DNA of 7,177 nt from Lysobacterales bacterium (lineage in GTDB: Bacteria > Pseudomonadota > Gammaproteobacteria > Xanthomonadales > Marinicellaceae). Of this stretch, positions 1 through 6,398 are shown piece after piece. The notes beneath the pieces are model-generated. The model was not told where the DNA came from and ran no database searches. It was given only the letters and a program-made list of their open reading frames with translations. Within the stretch, counting starts at the first letter, position 1. Each line of letters begins with the position of its first letter. The stretch lies in assembly GCA_027083915.1 (NCBI GenBank), contig JALWML010000117.1:1-7177 (forward strand), given 5' to 3'. The translations under genes were made by a program, and so were the position numbers.

Positions 1-1022
1 CATTATTACCAAATCAATGTACAGATGCTTTTGATGGAGTACCAAATGATGGTTATGGACTGTGTACTGGTACATCCATGTCAGCACCACAAACTGCAGC
101 TATTTTTCAATTAATGCGTTCAGCTAATCCTTTGTTACCAAATGGTACTTATGACCCTACAACCTTAATAGGGTTAAGAAATATCTTGAATGCAACCGCA
201 GAACGCTCTGTTAATGGGTTGGGTCATGACGAAAAATTTGGCTATGGTCAACCAAGCGCTAGAAAAGCCTTAGAAGTAATTTTAGGCAAATCTAATAATG
301 CACAAATGAAAACACGATTAACACCTATGTTTAATGTTGTCTCAAGTGGTGCGAACAATAATGTTTATACACCATTTCCACAAATTGCAATGGCATATTT
401 AATGGTTAACGGAGCAAATGGTTATGTTCCTGATGCCAGTAAATCACTTGTGTCTGAATTTCCTGAGTTTTGGTATGATACTATAAACTTAACTTTGTCA
501 GCACCTCGTGCAGGTTTCTATGTTTTCACAACAAACAACAACCCTTTTTCAGGAGTTAAAGATATGGTTCCATTAAGGCGAATGGAAAAATCAGTCGGAG
601 CAAATATAAACGATACTTATGCCATATCGGATGCAGAAATTCAGAGTTTTCATGACAATGGTTATAATTATGCAGGCATAGAAGGCTATATATTGCCAGT
701 TTCTCAATGTTCTAGTGGCTGTCCAAGTGCTGTAATATTATACCGTGATGAAACAGATAGTATGAATCATAAGCTTAGACCATCAGTAAATTCTTTACCA
801 AACTCAACTTTATTAGGCTATGTTTATCTTAATCAAGATACGGATGGCGATGGCCTTGTTGACGGACAAGAAAGAATACTTGGTACAAATATCAACAACG
901 TAGATAGTGACGGTGATGGTGTCAATGATGGTGTGGAATACCCACCTGCTGGTGTTCCTATGAGTGACCCAATGTTTAACATTGTTGCAGATACAGTTTT
1001 TGTGAATGGGTTTGAGTTATAG
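1..1022 (+). CDS. Secreted subtilisin-like serine protease (peptidase S8), C-terminal part
   Basis: The reading frame is open from the left edge (first full codon at 3), so the ATG at 78 is internal and the true start lies outside the window. The codons at 69-98 give GTSMSAPQTA, the S8 active-site block; the nucleophile serine is the TCC at 75-77, just before that ATG. The Asp and His of the triad are not in the window. The subtilase fold closes with FGYGQPSARKAL (about 237-272), like the usual GYG-x-N/S-A-x-x-A ending. A C-terminal extension follows. At about 567-833 it holds two related units with an LRR/LYR motif and a GY-hydrophobic end, resembling DUF5648-type repeats (tentative), plus a CSSGC pair that could form a disulfide. 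Then come two DxDGDG calcium-binding (thrombospondin type 3-like) repeats at 837-875 and 903-938, and the tail VFVNGFEL. The extension suggests an exported or surface protease; its substrate is unknown. The next gene starts 9 bases after the stop. Confidence 0.9.
   Translation, partial: LLPNQCTDAFDGVPNDGYGLCTGTSMSAPQTAAIFQLMRSANPLLPNGTYDPTTLIGLRNILNATAERSVNGLGHDEKFGYGQPSARKALEVILGKSNNAQMKTRLTPMFNVVSSGANNNVYTPFPQIAMAYLMVNGANGYVPDASKSLVSEFPEFWYDTINLTLSAPRAGFYVFTTNNNPFSGVKDMVPLRRMEKSVGANINDTYAISDAEIQSFHDNGYNYAGIEGYILPVSQCSSGCPSAVILYRDETDSMNHKLRPSVNSLPNSTLLGYVYLNQDTDGDGLVDGQERILGTNINNVDSDGDGVNDGVEYPPAGVPMSDPMFNIVADTVFVNGFEL
837..938 (+). repeat. Two calcium-binding DxDGDG repeats in the protease
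   Basis: Two copies of an aspartate-rich motif, DTDGDGLVDGQE (from 837) and DSDGDGVNDGVE (from 903), lie 66 bases apart in the same frame. They match the thrombospondin type 3 / EF-hand-like calcium loop, with the D-x-D-G-D-G spacing followed by an acidic residue. In secreted proteins such repeats usually form a calcium-stabilised stalk between the catalytic part and a C-terminal anchor or sorting tail. That role is inferred here. Confidence 0.85.
990..1019 (+). other. C-terminal NGFE-type tail of the protease
   Basis: The last ten residues are DTVFVNGFEL, directly before the TAG stop. From memory, many predicted secreted proteins of Marinicella-like and Lysobacter-like bacteria end in a similar hydrophobic-x-(N/D)-G-F-E tail after beta-rich or calcium-binding domains. 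That suggests a conserved sorting or processing signal. It lacks the transmembrane helix and arginine cluster of PEP-CTERM or GlyGly-CTERM tails. The motif is seen directly; its function is inference. Confidence 0.5.
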
Positions 1023-1025
1023 GAG
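1021..1025 (+). promoter_or_regulatory. Ribosome binding site overlapping the protease stop codon
   Basis: AGGAG lies six bases before the ATG at 1032, and its first two bases are the last two of the protease's TAG stop (1020-1022). This good Shine-Dalgarno fixes the start of the 106-residue gene. Its overlap with the upstream stop suggests that the two genes share one mRNA and are translationally linked. Confidence 0.8.
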
Positions 1026-1031
1026 AATATT

Positions 1032-1352
1032 ATGAGTAAATTTATAAGTCATTGGTTTTATGCATCATTGGGAACATTTGATGTCGAAAAAGGGTTGTTT
1101 TTTAAGAAAACAGAAAAGAAACATTCAGAAAGGTATGTAAACCTAGATGAATATGCTGAAAAGCTGAGAAAGACATATGAAGACTTTGAGGCAAATGGAT
1201 ATGATGTTGTGGAAGTAACGCCCATTGTTATGGGACAATCAGAAGCATCAATTGGTAAAACTAAGCAATTGATTTCTGAAAGAACGTACCTTGGAGATGT
1301 GGGTTTCTCAATAACTCGTGGTGCGGTAATAATCGGAAAATTACGAGAGTAA
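1032..1352 (+). CDS. Small protein of unknown function, cotranscribed with the protease
   Basis: I do not recognise this 106-residue protein. The start is supported by AGGAG at the right distance, and the gene ends with TAA just before a strong terminator. The protein is highly charged, with a lysine- and glutamate-rich segment at residues 20-53 likely to be helical (KTEKKHSERY, then NLDEYAEKLRKTYEDFEANG). After it come a strand-like YDVVEVTPIVMG (58-68) and a glycine-containing C-terminal half ending in AVIIGKLRE. The order of a helix, a GYDVVEV strand and a closing strand loosely recalls small DUF4177-like proteins, but I see no diagnostic motif. There is no signal peptide or membrane helix, so it is probably cytoplasmic, unlike its exported partner. 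The 9-base gap and shared terminator argue for an operon with the protease; a role as inhibitor, chaperone or regulator is only a possibility. Confidence 0.75.
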   Translation: MSKFISHWFYASLGTFDVEKGLFFKKTEKKHSERYVNLDEYAEKLRKTYEDFEANGYDVVEVTPIVMGQSEASIGKTKQLISERTYLGDVGFSITRGAVIIGKLRE

Positions 1353-1371
1353 ATTAAGTTGTTTAAAATAA

Positions 1372-1404
1372 AAAAAGCTTAATGCATTATACATTAAGCT
1401 TTTT
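1372..1404. terminator. Bidirectional intrinsic terminator between convergent genes
   Basis: AAAAAGCTTAATG (1372-1384) and CATTAAGCTTTTT (1392-1404) are perfect 13-bp complements around the 7-base loop CATTATA. The A tract on the left and T tract on the right give a U-rich 3' end on either strand. It sits 20 bases after the stop of the 106-residue gene and 24 bases from the end of the acylase gene on the other strand, so it can terminate both convergent transcripts. Confidence 0.9.
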
Positions 1405-1427
1405 GTTTCAGGTTAGACTTGTTTTAG

Positions 1428-4346
1428 TTATGGAACGTAGTTCTGAGTAGCCACTGCAATTTGACCAACTAAATCAATATCCACAAACAGTGGGAGGTAG
1501 GAGTTAACTAGCCATGAGAATAACTGGTTAACATACAAAGGTCCTGTTGTGATAACACCACTTTGTCCGCCTGGTACCATTTGATCAATTACTGGACCAT
1601 TTGGAGTCATTAAGCCGACAAATCGACGAGCAGGACCATCACCAAACATAAAGCCGTTGAGTGTATCTGCACGAACTGAATGGCCAGAGGCATCAAGGAC
1701 TTGGTAACCACCTTGTCTGGCAATACCTGGTAATCCATCAGTTGTTTGGAATCCAAACAATCCATTTGGCACGCTTAAACTAGCACCTAGTGGATGAGTA
1801 AATGTTATGCGGTGTAACTTGCCCCAGCGGTAATCCATGATATTAGTGGAATTGTTGAAGGCTGGTTTAAATTCATCGCTTGCTAATAAATCTAAGGCTT
1901 GTTTTAAACTGGCTAAGATGACATAGTCACGTGCATCCTCGGCAGTAGGAGCGGCAGGATTGGTGAAGAAATTAATCCCTGATGCGCCAACACCATGTGC
2001 TGTATCAAAATTATCCAATAAGTGTTTAAAACCATTAAAGGCACGTTTACTGCCGGGTAATTGTGGTGCTAATAAATCTTGTCCAATTGCGGCATCAACA
2101 CCTTTCATGGTGGCATCTATGGTGTTTTGAATTGCCATTGAACGCCATACAGAATAGATAGTGGCAGCAACAGAATTGTCAATTTCGCTTTGGCTAGGTG
2201 CAGCTAAAGCAAAAGGATTATCGCCAAAGTCATAACCTTCGGTAATCCCTGTTGGCATACTGTAATCCCAAGCTCCAAATTTCTCTAAAGTTGCCACTAT
2301 TCGTGGGTCGGCTAAGAACTGTTGAATACCAGGCCATGCATCGCTGCTGGCTGCATTGTTAAATGCATTGAGTATATGAGGCATAATTAGCTGCGCATCC
2401 AATGATTGGTTGTTAGCTTGGAATGTTTTCATATCCATCGCATCAACTTTTCCACCATTATCAAGTGCAGTATGCAATAAGCGATCGATTCGACCCATTC
2501 TGTAGGTTGAATAACCTCCTTGAGAGATATAGTATAAACCACCACCTGGACGCACTTGGTTCAGTGGGTTGTTATCCAACGATGTGCCTATTGGATCGTT
2601 ATTGGCATTTGCAAACCAGCCTTTATCAGGGTTTATCACAAAAGGCATTTCTGCCGTTGGGATAATTTCATGCGGCTCTGCTTGATTGGCTTGAGGGTTG
2701 CTTACTGGCATCCATTCATTTTTATGCGCGCCGGTTCCATCACGAATAAACATTGGTGGAACGCCGTCAACCGTGTTCATGGTTTGTAAATCTTCACGAA
2801 CAGGTACTTCAGCTCCAGTAAAGTATGCTATGTTGCCATCAATATCGGCAACACCAAAGTTTTGCGAACCAACATCAAATTTTGTTGTTGCCTCTCCAAA
2901 TTCGTAGACATCCTTAGCCGTTGACATTTCAAAAAAAGCTTCAGCTTCTTGTGTAGCACTAAATCCAGTGTATTGCATACTCACAGCTCGATTGTTTTCA
3001 CGATCAACACTGAGGATTGGTCCATTATTGCGGCGTTTAACAATATAAGTAATACCGCCTGCATCGTAACCAATGTGCTGATCTTCAAGATTATTCATGA
3101 CACCATCGCCAATTTGATTGGCATTATAAACTTGGAATAAATACTGGATTGGTTCTTCTTTTCCTTCAAATACCGTAAAGGCTGGTAGTCCAAATAGATT
3201 GGTGCGGATATCTTCAAAATAAAAGTCGGTTTCATCAACTGGGTGAACGGTACTGCCCCAACACAAATGTTCGTTACAACCTTGGGCAATTATTGGAGCT
3301 CCTGGAAAACCAACACCAGCGGCATTAAATTCTGTCACGCCATCTTTTCCTGCATACAAATGTACCGGGTAAAATACTGAAGGTAAATCCAAAGATAAAT
3401 GAGGGTCATTAGCAACAAGAGGGAAGCCACTAACCGTGTGTTCACCCGATACAGCCCAAACATTAGAACCAACATCTCGAGCTGAGTCATCTTTGAGTTT
3501 GTTTAAGTCAGCATTGCTTTCCCAAATATTGAGTAAACCTTTAACCATATCTATGTCTTTTTCGGCATATTGAGTAAAGTTACTGGTATCTACAGTAGAT
3601 GCGCTCTTGTTAGGTGTATCTTGGTCATTAGCTAATACAATCCCACCGATAGATTCTAAAAATCCGGGAACGGTTACTCGATCATCAGGTGGGGCAGAAC
3701 GGTATAAGTCATCCATAAATAGTTTGGTGCCATCAAATCCAGCAGCAGCTCCGACTTGTTGCATGGTGCCAATGGCAACAGTCCAGTCTAGTTCTTGTAA
3801 ATCATTGGATAGTTGGAAGGCAACAAGTTTGGCAATGGCTAGGGAATCAACTGGGCGCCATGGTTTGACTTTGGTGATTTCTAAGCCACTGTATTCTACT
3901 GGCAAATCATTTTCTGCTAACCACGCATTAACGCCATTAGCATAGGCTTGTAAAATTTCTTTAGTTTGCGCATTCGATGCTTGGTATGAACGCAAAGCGG
4001 CACGTTCAAAACCTATGGTTCGCAGTTGAATATCTGTGGGTATTCCTGCTGAACCAACCAGTTCTGCTACTGTACCACTGGCAAGTCGTCGAGTATAGTC
4101 CATTTGAAATAAACGGTCTTTTGCATGTAAATAACCATACATATAAGACATATCTGCAATAGACTCGGCTTTGATTGACGGCACAGAAGTTTGTGGATAC
4201 ATCACTTCAACAGGATTCATTAATCCTCTTGTTTGTATATCAGTCTGAGCAGTGGCTGCGGTGTTAATAATGAGTCCCAAAGCACTTATTAAGAGTGTTT
4301 TTTTAATAAGTCTTTTTGAACCACTATTGGGTTTTGTAAAATTCAT
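1428..4346 (-). CDS. Penicillin acylase family (S45) Ntn-hydrolase precursor, exported
   Basis: This 972-residue precursor should be exported and should cut itself into two chains that hydrolyse an amide bond; the natural substrate is unknown. Residues 1-33 form a Sec signal peptide: basic KRLIKK, then hydrophobic TLLISALGLIIN, then cleavage after A-T-A33. The alpha chain carries the family block GYLHAKDRLFQMDYTRRLASG (71-91). The autocleavage site is Gly293-Ser294 in DVGSNVWAVSGEHTVSG; Ser294 (codon 3465-3467) becomes the N-terminal nucleophile of the beta chain, followed by ANDPHL (312-317). A later ANANND (579-584) fits the oxyanion-hole asparagine region, and WGKLHRITFTHPLG (841-854) and GDGPARRF...VPGGQSG (902-930) are family C-terminal blocks. 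LANDPHL resembles penicillin G acylase-like members more than PvdQ-like ones, but lactone or antibiotic acylase activity cannot be read off. The beta part is about 679 residues against roughly 560 in E. coli penicillin G acylase. Start supported by AGGGGA six bases upstream. The gene is monocistronic. Confidence 0.93.
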   Translation of the reverse strand: MNFTKPNSGSKRLIKKTLLISALGLIINTAATAQTDIQTRGLMNPVEVMYPQTSVPSIKAESIADMSYMYGYLHAKDRLFQMDYTRRLASGTVAELVGSAGIPTDIQLRTIGFERAALRSYQASNAQTKEILQAYANGVNAWLAENDLPVEYSGLEITKVKPWRPVDSLAIAKLVAFQLSNDLQELDWTVAIGTMQQVGAAAGFDGTKLFMDDLYRSAPPDDRVTVPGFLESIGGIVLANDQDTPNKSASTVDTSNFTQYAEKDIDMVKGLLNIWESNADLNKLKDDSARDVGSNVWAVSGEHTVSGFPLVANDPHLSLDLPSVFYPVHLYAGKDGVTEFNAAGVGFPGAPIIAQGCNEHLCWGSTVHPVDETDFYFEDIRTNLFGLPAFTVFEGKEEPIQYLFQVYNANQIGDGVMNNLEDQHIGYDAGGITYIVKRRNNGPILSVDRENNRAVSMQYTGFSATQEAEAFFEMSTAKDVYEFGEATTKFDVGSQNFGVADIDGNIAYFTGAEVPVREDLQTMNTVDGVPPMFIRDGTGAHKNEWMPVSNPQANQAEPHEIIPTAEMPFVINPDKGWFANANNDPIGTSLDNNPLNQVRPGGGLYYISQGGYSTYRMGRIDRLLHTALDNGGKVDAMDMKTFQANNQSLDAQLIMPHILNAFNNAASSDAWPGIQQFLADPRIVATLEKFGAWDYSMPTGITEGYDFGDNPFALAAPSQSEIDNSVAATIYSVWRSMAIQNTIDATMKGVDAAIGQDLLAPQLPGSKRAFNGFKHLLDNFDTAHGVGASGINFFTNPAAPTAEDARDYVILASLKQALDLLASDEFKPAFNNSTNIMDYRWGKLHRITFTHPLGASLSVPNGLFGFQTTDGLPGIARQGGYQVLDASGHSVRADTLNGFMFGDGPARRFVGLMTPNGPVIDQMVPGGQSGVITTGPLYVNQLFSWLVNSYLPLFVDIDLVGQIAVATQNYVP

Positions 4347-4352
4347 ATAGAG

Positions 4353-4358
4353 TCCCCT
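4353..4358 (-). promoter_or_regulatory. Ribosome binding site of the acylase gene
   Basis: On the minus strand the sequence reads AGGGGA, then six bases, then ATG. This places a strong Shine-Dalgarno at the standard distance and supports the chosen start, which also gives a complete signal peptide. Confidence 0.75.
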
Positions 4359-4385
4359 ATGTTGTGAATTGTTCGAATAGAATAT

Positions 4386-4411
4386 GGTGTTTTTACTAAA
4401 AAAAATGCACC
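4386..4411 (-). other. Possible hairpin in the acylase mRNA leader
   Basis: On the minus strand GGTG pairs with CACC, and TTTTT pairs with AAAAA, with a two-base bulge (CA) between the two helices on the 5' side and a six-base loop. It lies between the predicted transcription start and the ribosome binding site. It may affect mRNA stability or translation. The stem is mostly A-T, and low-complexity sequence makes chance pairing plausible. Confidence 0.3.
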
Positions 4412-4429
4412 AAATTCAAAGTGAGTAAA

Positions 4430-4438
4430 ATTATATCA
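4430..4438 (-). promoter_or_regulatory. Extended -10 promoter for the acylase gene
   Basis: On the minus strand this reads TGATATAAT, a perfect extended -10 element (TG-n-TATAAT). No good -35 box lies 16-18 bases upstream, which suits an extended -10 promoter. The expected start is near 4423, giving a leader of about 77 bases. It faces away from the exchanger promoter, and the two overlap. Confidence 0.6.
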
Positions 4439-4448
4439 CAACTGAGCT

Positions 4449-4454
4449 TATAAT
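4449..4454 (+). promoter_or_regulatory. -10 box for the exchanger gene
   Basis: A perfect TATAAT lies 40 bases before the ATG at 4495, predicting a start near 4461 and a leader of about 34 bases. The -35 position (about 4426-4431, TAAAAT) is poor and falls on the -10 of the divergent acylase promoter. A weaker alternative -10, TACAAT, is at 4460-4465. Confidence 0.5.
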
Positions 4455-4494
4455 TTTGTTACAATTTTCGGCAAATTAAAAAAAGGAAATAATA

Positions 4495-5670
4495 ATGTCA
4501 GAAAAAAATCAATCCAGTAAACAGTGGTTATGGTTGCTCATCATTGGTTTAGTGCTCGTGGCAATTGGCAATTTTGTTTTTCATGAACATGGTTGGCTTA
4601 AAGGTATTGTTTTGGGTATCGGTGGTTTAATCGTGGTATTTGCTTCGTCAGAAATGATGATTCATGCCGTTGATGGTTATGCTAAACGCAAAAAGATGAA
4701 TTCATTTGTTGCTGGAACCATGGCTGGTTTATCCAGTAACATTCCAGAACTTGTCATGCTAGCATTTGTTTTGTTAGCAACACCTAGAGTGGGGTTCATT
4801 GTTACAGTATTGACATTGCATGTTGGGGCAGCAGCCTTTGGAATTTATTGCGCTCTATTGCCTCGTGATGTTGAAGGTGATGCTGAATTACCTAAGCCAT
4901 TGGTTGGTTTGAGTACGGATTTATATGCGGCAGCAGCAGGTGTCTTTTTTAGTATTGGTGCTATTATGTTATTAATGAAGGCTTTTAGTAATAGTTCAGA
5001 TGCCAGTGCAGCATTAAACACAACAGATTTATATGTGTTTGGCGTTATTCTGTTATTAATTCAGGCGGTTGCAGTAACACGCTTAGTCAAGCGATTTTCA
5101 ACAGAACATAAACCCGAATCAGCAGAAGATGTTCCAGTTGAACAAAATGATGATGGGCACCTTATGTCAATGGGCGCTATTTTATCTTTTGGTGTTGCAG
5201 GCTTAGCTGTTTCAATTATTGGTGGACATGCTGTGGGCGAGTTTGCAGGTATTTTGGTGCATAAATTAGAAGAGGCTGGTTACTCACAAATGTTTGGTGC
5301 TATTATTTTAAGTGTGTTTGCTTCAGCTGGTGCTTTTGTGATGATTGGCACAGCTCACTTTAAAAAGAAATATTCTATTGCCATGGCAAACGCATCGGGC
5401 GCAATAACCCAAGTGCCTTTTTTGGTATTACCCATTGCGATGATTATGCTTGCGGCTTTTACCCAGGGTGGCATAATTCCTGCAATCAATCTTGCTAATG
5501 GCGTTATTCCTATTGATATTCATACTACCAGTGCAATTTTATTGGGTTTTCCCTCCATGTTAGTTTTATGGAAAGCGGTTCAAGATGATGGTAAGGTTAA
5601 TGTAATAGAAACCACAACCATGGTTGCAATATTTTTGCTGGTGATTTATTTATTGGTCGCTCATGGCTAG
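4495..5670 (+). CDS. CaCA-superfamily cation exchanger-like membrane protein (divergent)
   Basis: This 391-residue inner-membrane protein has roughly ten to twelve hydrophobic segments, with a hydrophilic acidic loop (about residues 197-223) dividing it into two halves. Each half follows the Na+/Ca2+ exchanger plan. The first has FASSEMMIHAVDGYA, a short polar stretch, then GTMAGLSSNIPELVML (74-89), with Glu85 in the position of the ion-binding GTS-x-PE glutamate. The second has GGHAVGEFAGILVHKLEEAG, then SVFASAGAFVMIG (273-285), and SGAITQVPFLVLP (301-313), which recalls the GS-x-x-Q...P segment of CAX-type exchangers. The second alpha repeat lacks the expected acidic residue, so calcium transport is uncertain; another cation exchanged for Na+ or H+ is possible. 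Start supported by AAGGAA seven bases before ATG. The 3' end overlaps hemD on the opposite strand by 21 bases. The gene is divergent from the acylase gene. Confidence 0.75.
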   Translation: MSEKNQSSKQWLWLLIIGLVLVAIGNFVFHEHGWLKGIVLGIGGLIVVFASSEMMIHAVDGYAKRKKMNSFVAGTMAGLSSNIPELVMLAFVLLATPRVGFIVTVLTLHVGAAAFGIYCALLPRDVEGDAELPKPLVGLSTDLYAAAAGVFFSIGAIMLLMKAFSNSSDASAALNTTDLYVFGVILLLIQAVAVTRLVKRFSTEHKPESAEDVPVEQNDDGHLMSMGAILSFGVAGLAVSIIGGHAVGEFAGILVHKLEEAGYSQMFGAIILSVFASAGAFVMIGTAHFKKKYSIAMANASGAITQVPFLVLPIAMIMLAAFTQGGIIPAINLANGVIPIDIHTTSAILLGFPSMLVLWKAVQDDGKVNVIETTTMVAIFLLVIYLLVAHG

Positions 5671-6393
5671 CAATTGAGAAATTATCAATGGGTCGGCAGA
5701 TTGCGTATTAATTAGTTTTTTAAAGCCTTGTTTTTTGGCTTCTTGAGCAATGCGTTGTGAGGCGCAAGCAATCCTTTGATTTTGCAAGTGTTGCCACGTA
5801 GCTTCTGTCACGAGGTGTTTGAGATTTTTTATTGTGGTGACGCTCGTTGCTAAGGTTATGAGCTTATTGTTTTGTTCAATTTGTTGTGAAATTTTTGGAT
5901 TAGCCTGTGGTAATTGTCTGTGGTAGACATTGATTTGTTCTAATTTGACGCCTTGTTTTTGTGCAAAGAGTTGGATTTCGTCACGTCCATTGGCTGCGCT
6001 AATGAGCTTGATGCTTTTGATGTCTTTTAAGTTCTGTAATAATTCAATGACACCTTGAGAGTTTTGTTTTTCTGGTACCCAAATATCAGCATGACAATGT
6101 TGCTCTAATAATTGGGCTGTTTTAGTTCCCACACATATGACTGTATTCTGCTTGCTCAATCTTAAAGCAGGATAGGTTTGATAGGCAAAAGTAACAGCAT
6201 GTTGGCTGGTAAAAATCACGGCATCCTTGTCCGATATTTGCTTCAGTTTAGAAATTATTTCATCACGGTTCTTAATGTCAGTTATTTTTATACAAGGTAA
6301 ATTGATTACGGCAAAACCATTTTCTTCAAAGACTTGAGCTGTTGATTGACTGGAAAACTCAGGTCTTGTATTGAGTAGGGTGGTTTTAGGCAT
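5650..6393 (-). CDS. hemD: Uroporphyrinogen-III synthase
   Basis: HemD closes hydroxymethylbilane, with inversion of ring D, to give uroporphyrinogen III, the last common precursor of haem, sirohaem and cobalamin. It acts in the cytoplasm as a monomer with two similar lobes. At 247 residues it matches the usual length (E. coli 246). Visible markers are the N-terminal LLNTRP (6-11), AVIFTSQHAVTFA (58-70), like the E. coli SQHAVAFA block, the second-lobe ANGRDEIQLFAQKQG (134-148) and the NVYHRQLP stretch (155-162) with its conserved Tyr157. The family is poorly conserved, so adjacency to hemC adds weight. The start ATG is two bases after the hemC stop and has no visible Shine-Dalgarno, so translation probably depends on hemC. 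The gene is convergent with the exchanger gene, and the last 21 bases overlap that gene's end. No hemX or hemY follows. Confidence 0.93.
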   Translation of the reverse strand: MPKTTLLNTRPEFSSQSTAQVFEENGFAVINLPCIKITDIKNRDEIISKLKQISDKDAVIFTSQHAVTFAYQTYPALRLSKQNTVICVGTKTAQLLEQHCHADIWVPEKQNSQGVIELLQNLKDIKSIKLISAANGRDEIQLFAQKQGVKLEQINVYHRQLPQANPKISQQIEQNNKLITLATSVTTIKNLKHLVTEATWQHLQNQRIACASQRIAQEAKKQGFKKLINTQSADPLIISQLLAMSDQ

Positions 6394-6398
6394 GATTA
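6391..6398 (-). promoter_or_regulatory. hemC stop / hemD start coupling junction
   Basis: On the minus strand the junction reads TAATCATG: hemC's TAA stop, two bases, then hemD's ATG. The preceding bases contain no purine-rich Shine-Dalgarno. The arrangement suits termination-reinitiation, which would keep HemD synthesis proportional to HemC. Confidence 0.7.

Larger units (their letters stand above)
4427..4457. repeat. Perfect 9-bp inverted repeat spanning the divergent promoters
   Basis: AAAATTATA (4427-4435) and TATAATTTT (4449-4457) are exact reverse complements separated by 13 bases. Each arm contains the -10 box of one of the two divergent promoters, with centres 22 bases apart, about two helical turns. 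It may be a mirrored promoter pair, an operator for a dimeric regulator, or both. Confidence 0.6.

Noticed and set aside
78..80. ATG as the start of the protease gene
   Set aside because: The same frame is open to the left edge, and the codons just before it encode the GTS of the catalytic GTSMSAP block. The ATG is the methionine inside the active-site motif.
3607..3945. 112-codon plus-strand open frame inside the acylase gene
   Set aside because: It lies antisense to strongly conserved S45 coding sequence, shows no recognisable domain, and reads as a shadow frame. The same applies to the shorter plus-strand frames at 2423-3140 and 3977-4162.
1428..4346. Calling the acylase a quorum-quenching acyl-homoserine lactone acylase
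   Set aside because: The sequence shows family membership and the active site but not the substrate, and its ANDPHL block is not PvdQ-specific.
4391..4430. TTTTACT / AGTAAAA inverted repeat in the acylase leader
   Set aside because: The arms are only seven bases, 26 bases apart, in A/T-rich sequence, and one arm is already part of the better 9-bp dyad.
5673..5689. Small inverted repeat ATTGA...TCAAT near the exchanger/hemD overlap as a terminator
   Set aside because: The stem is only five A-T-rich pairs and has no T tract on either side, so it is likely chance.
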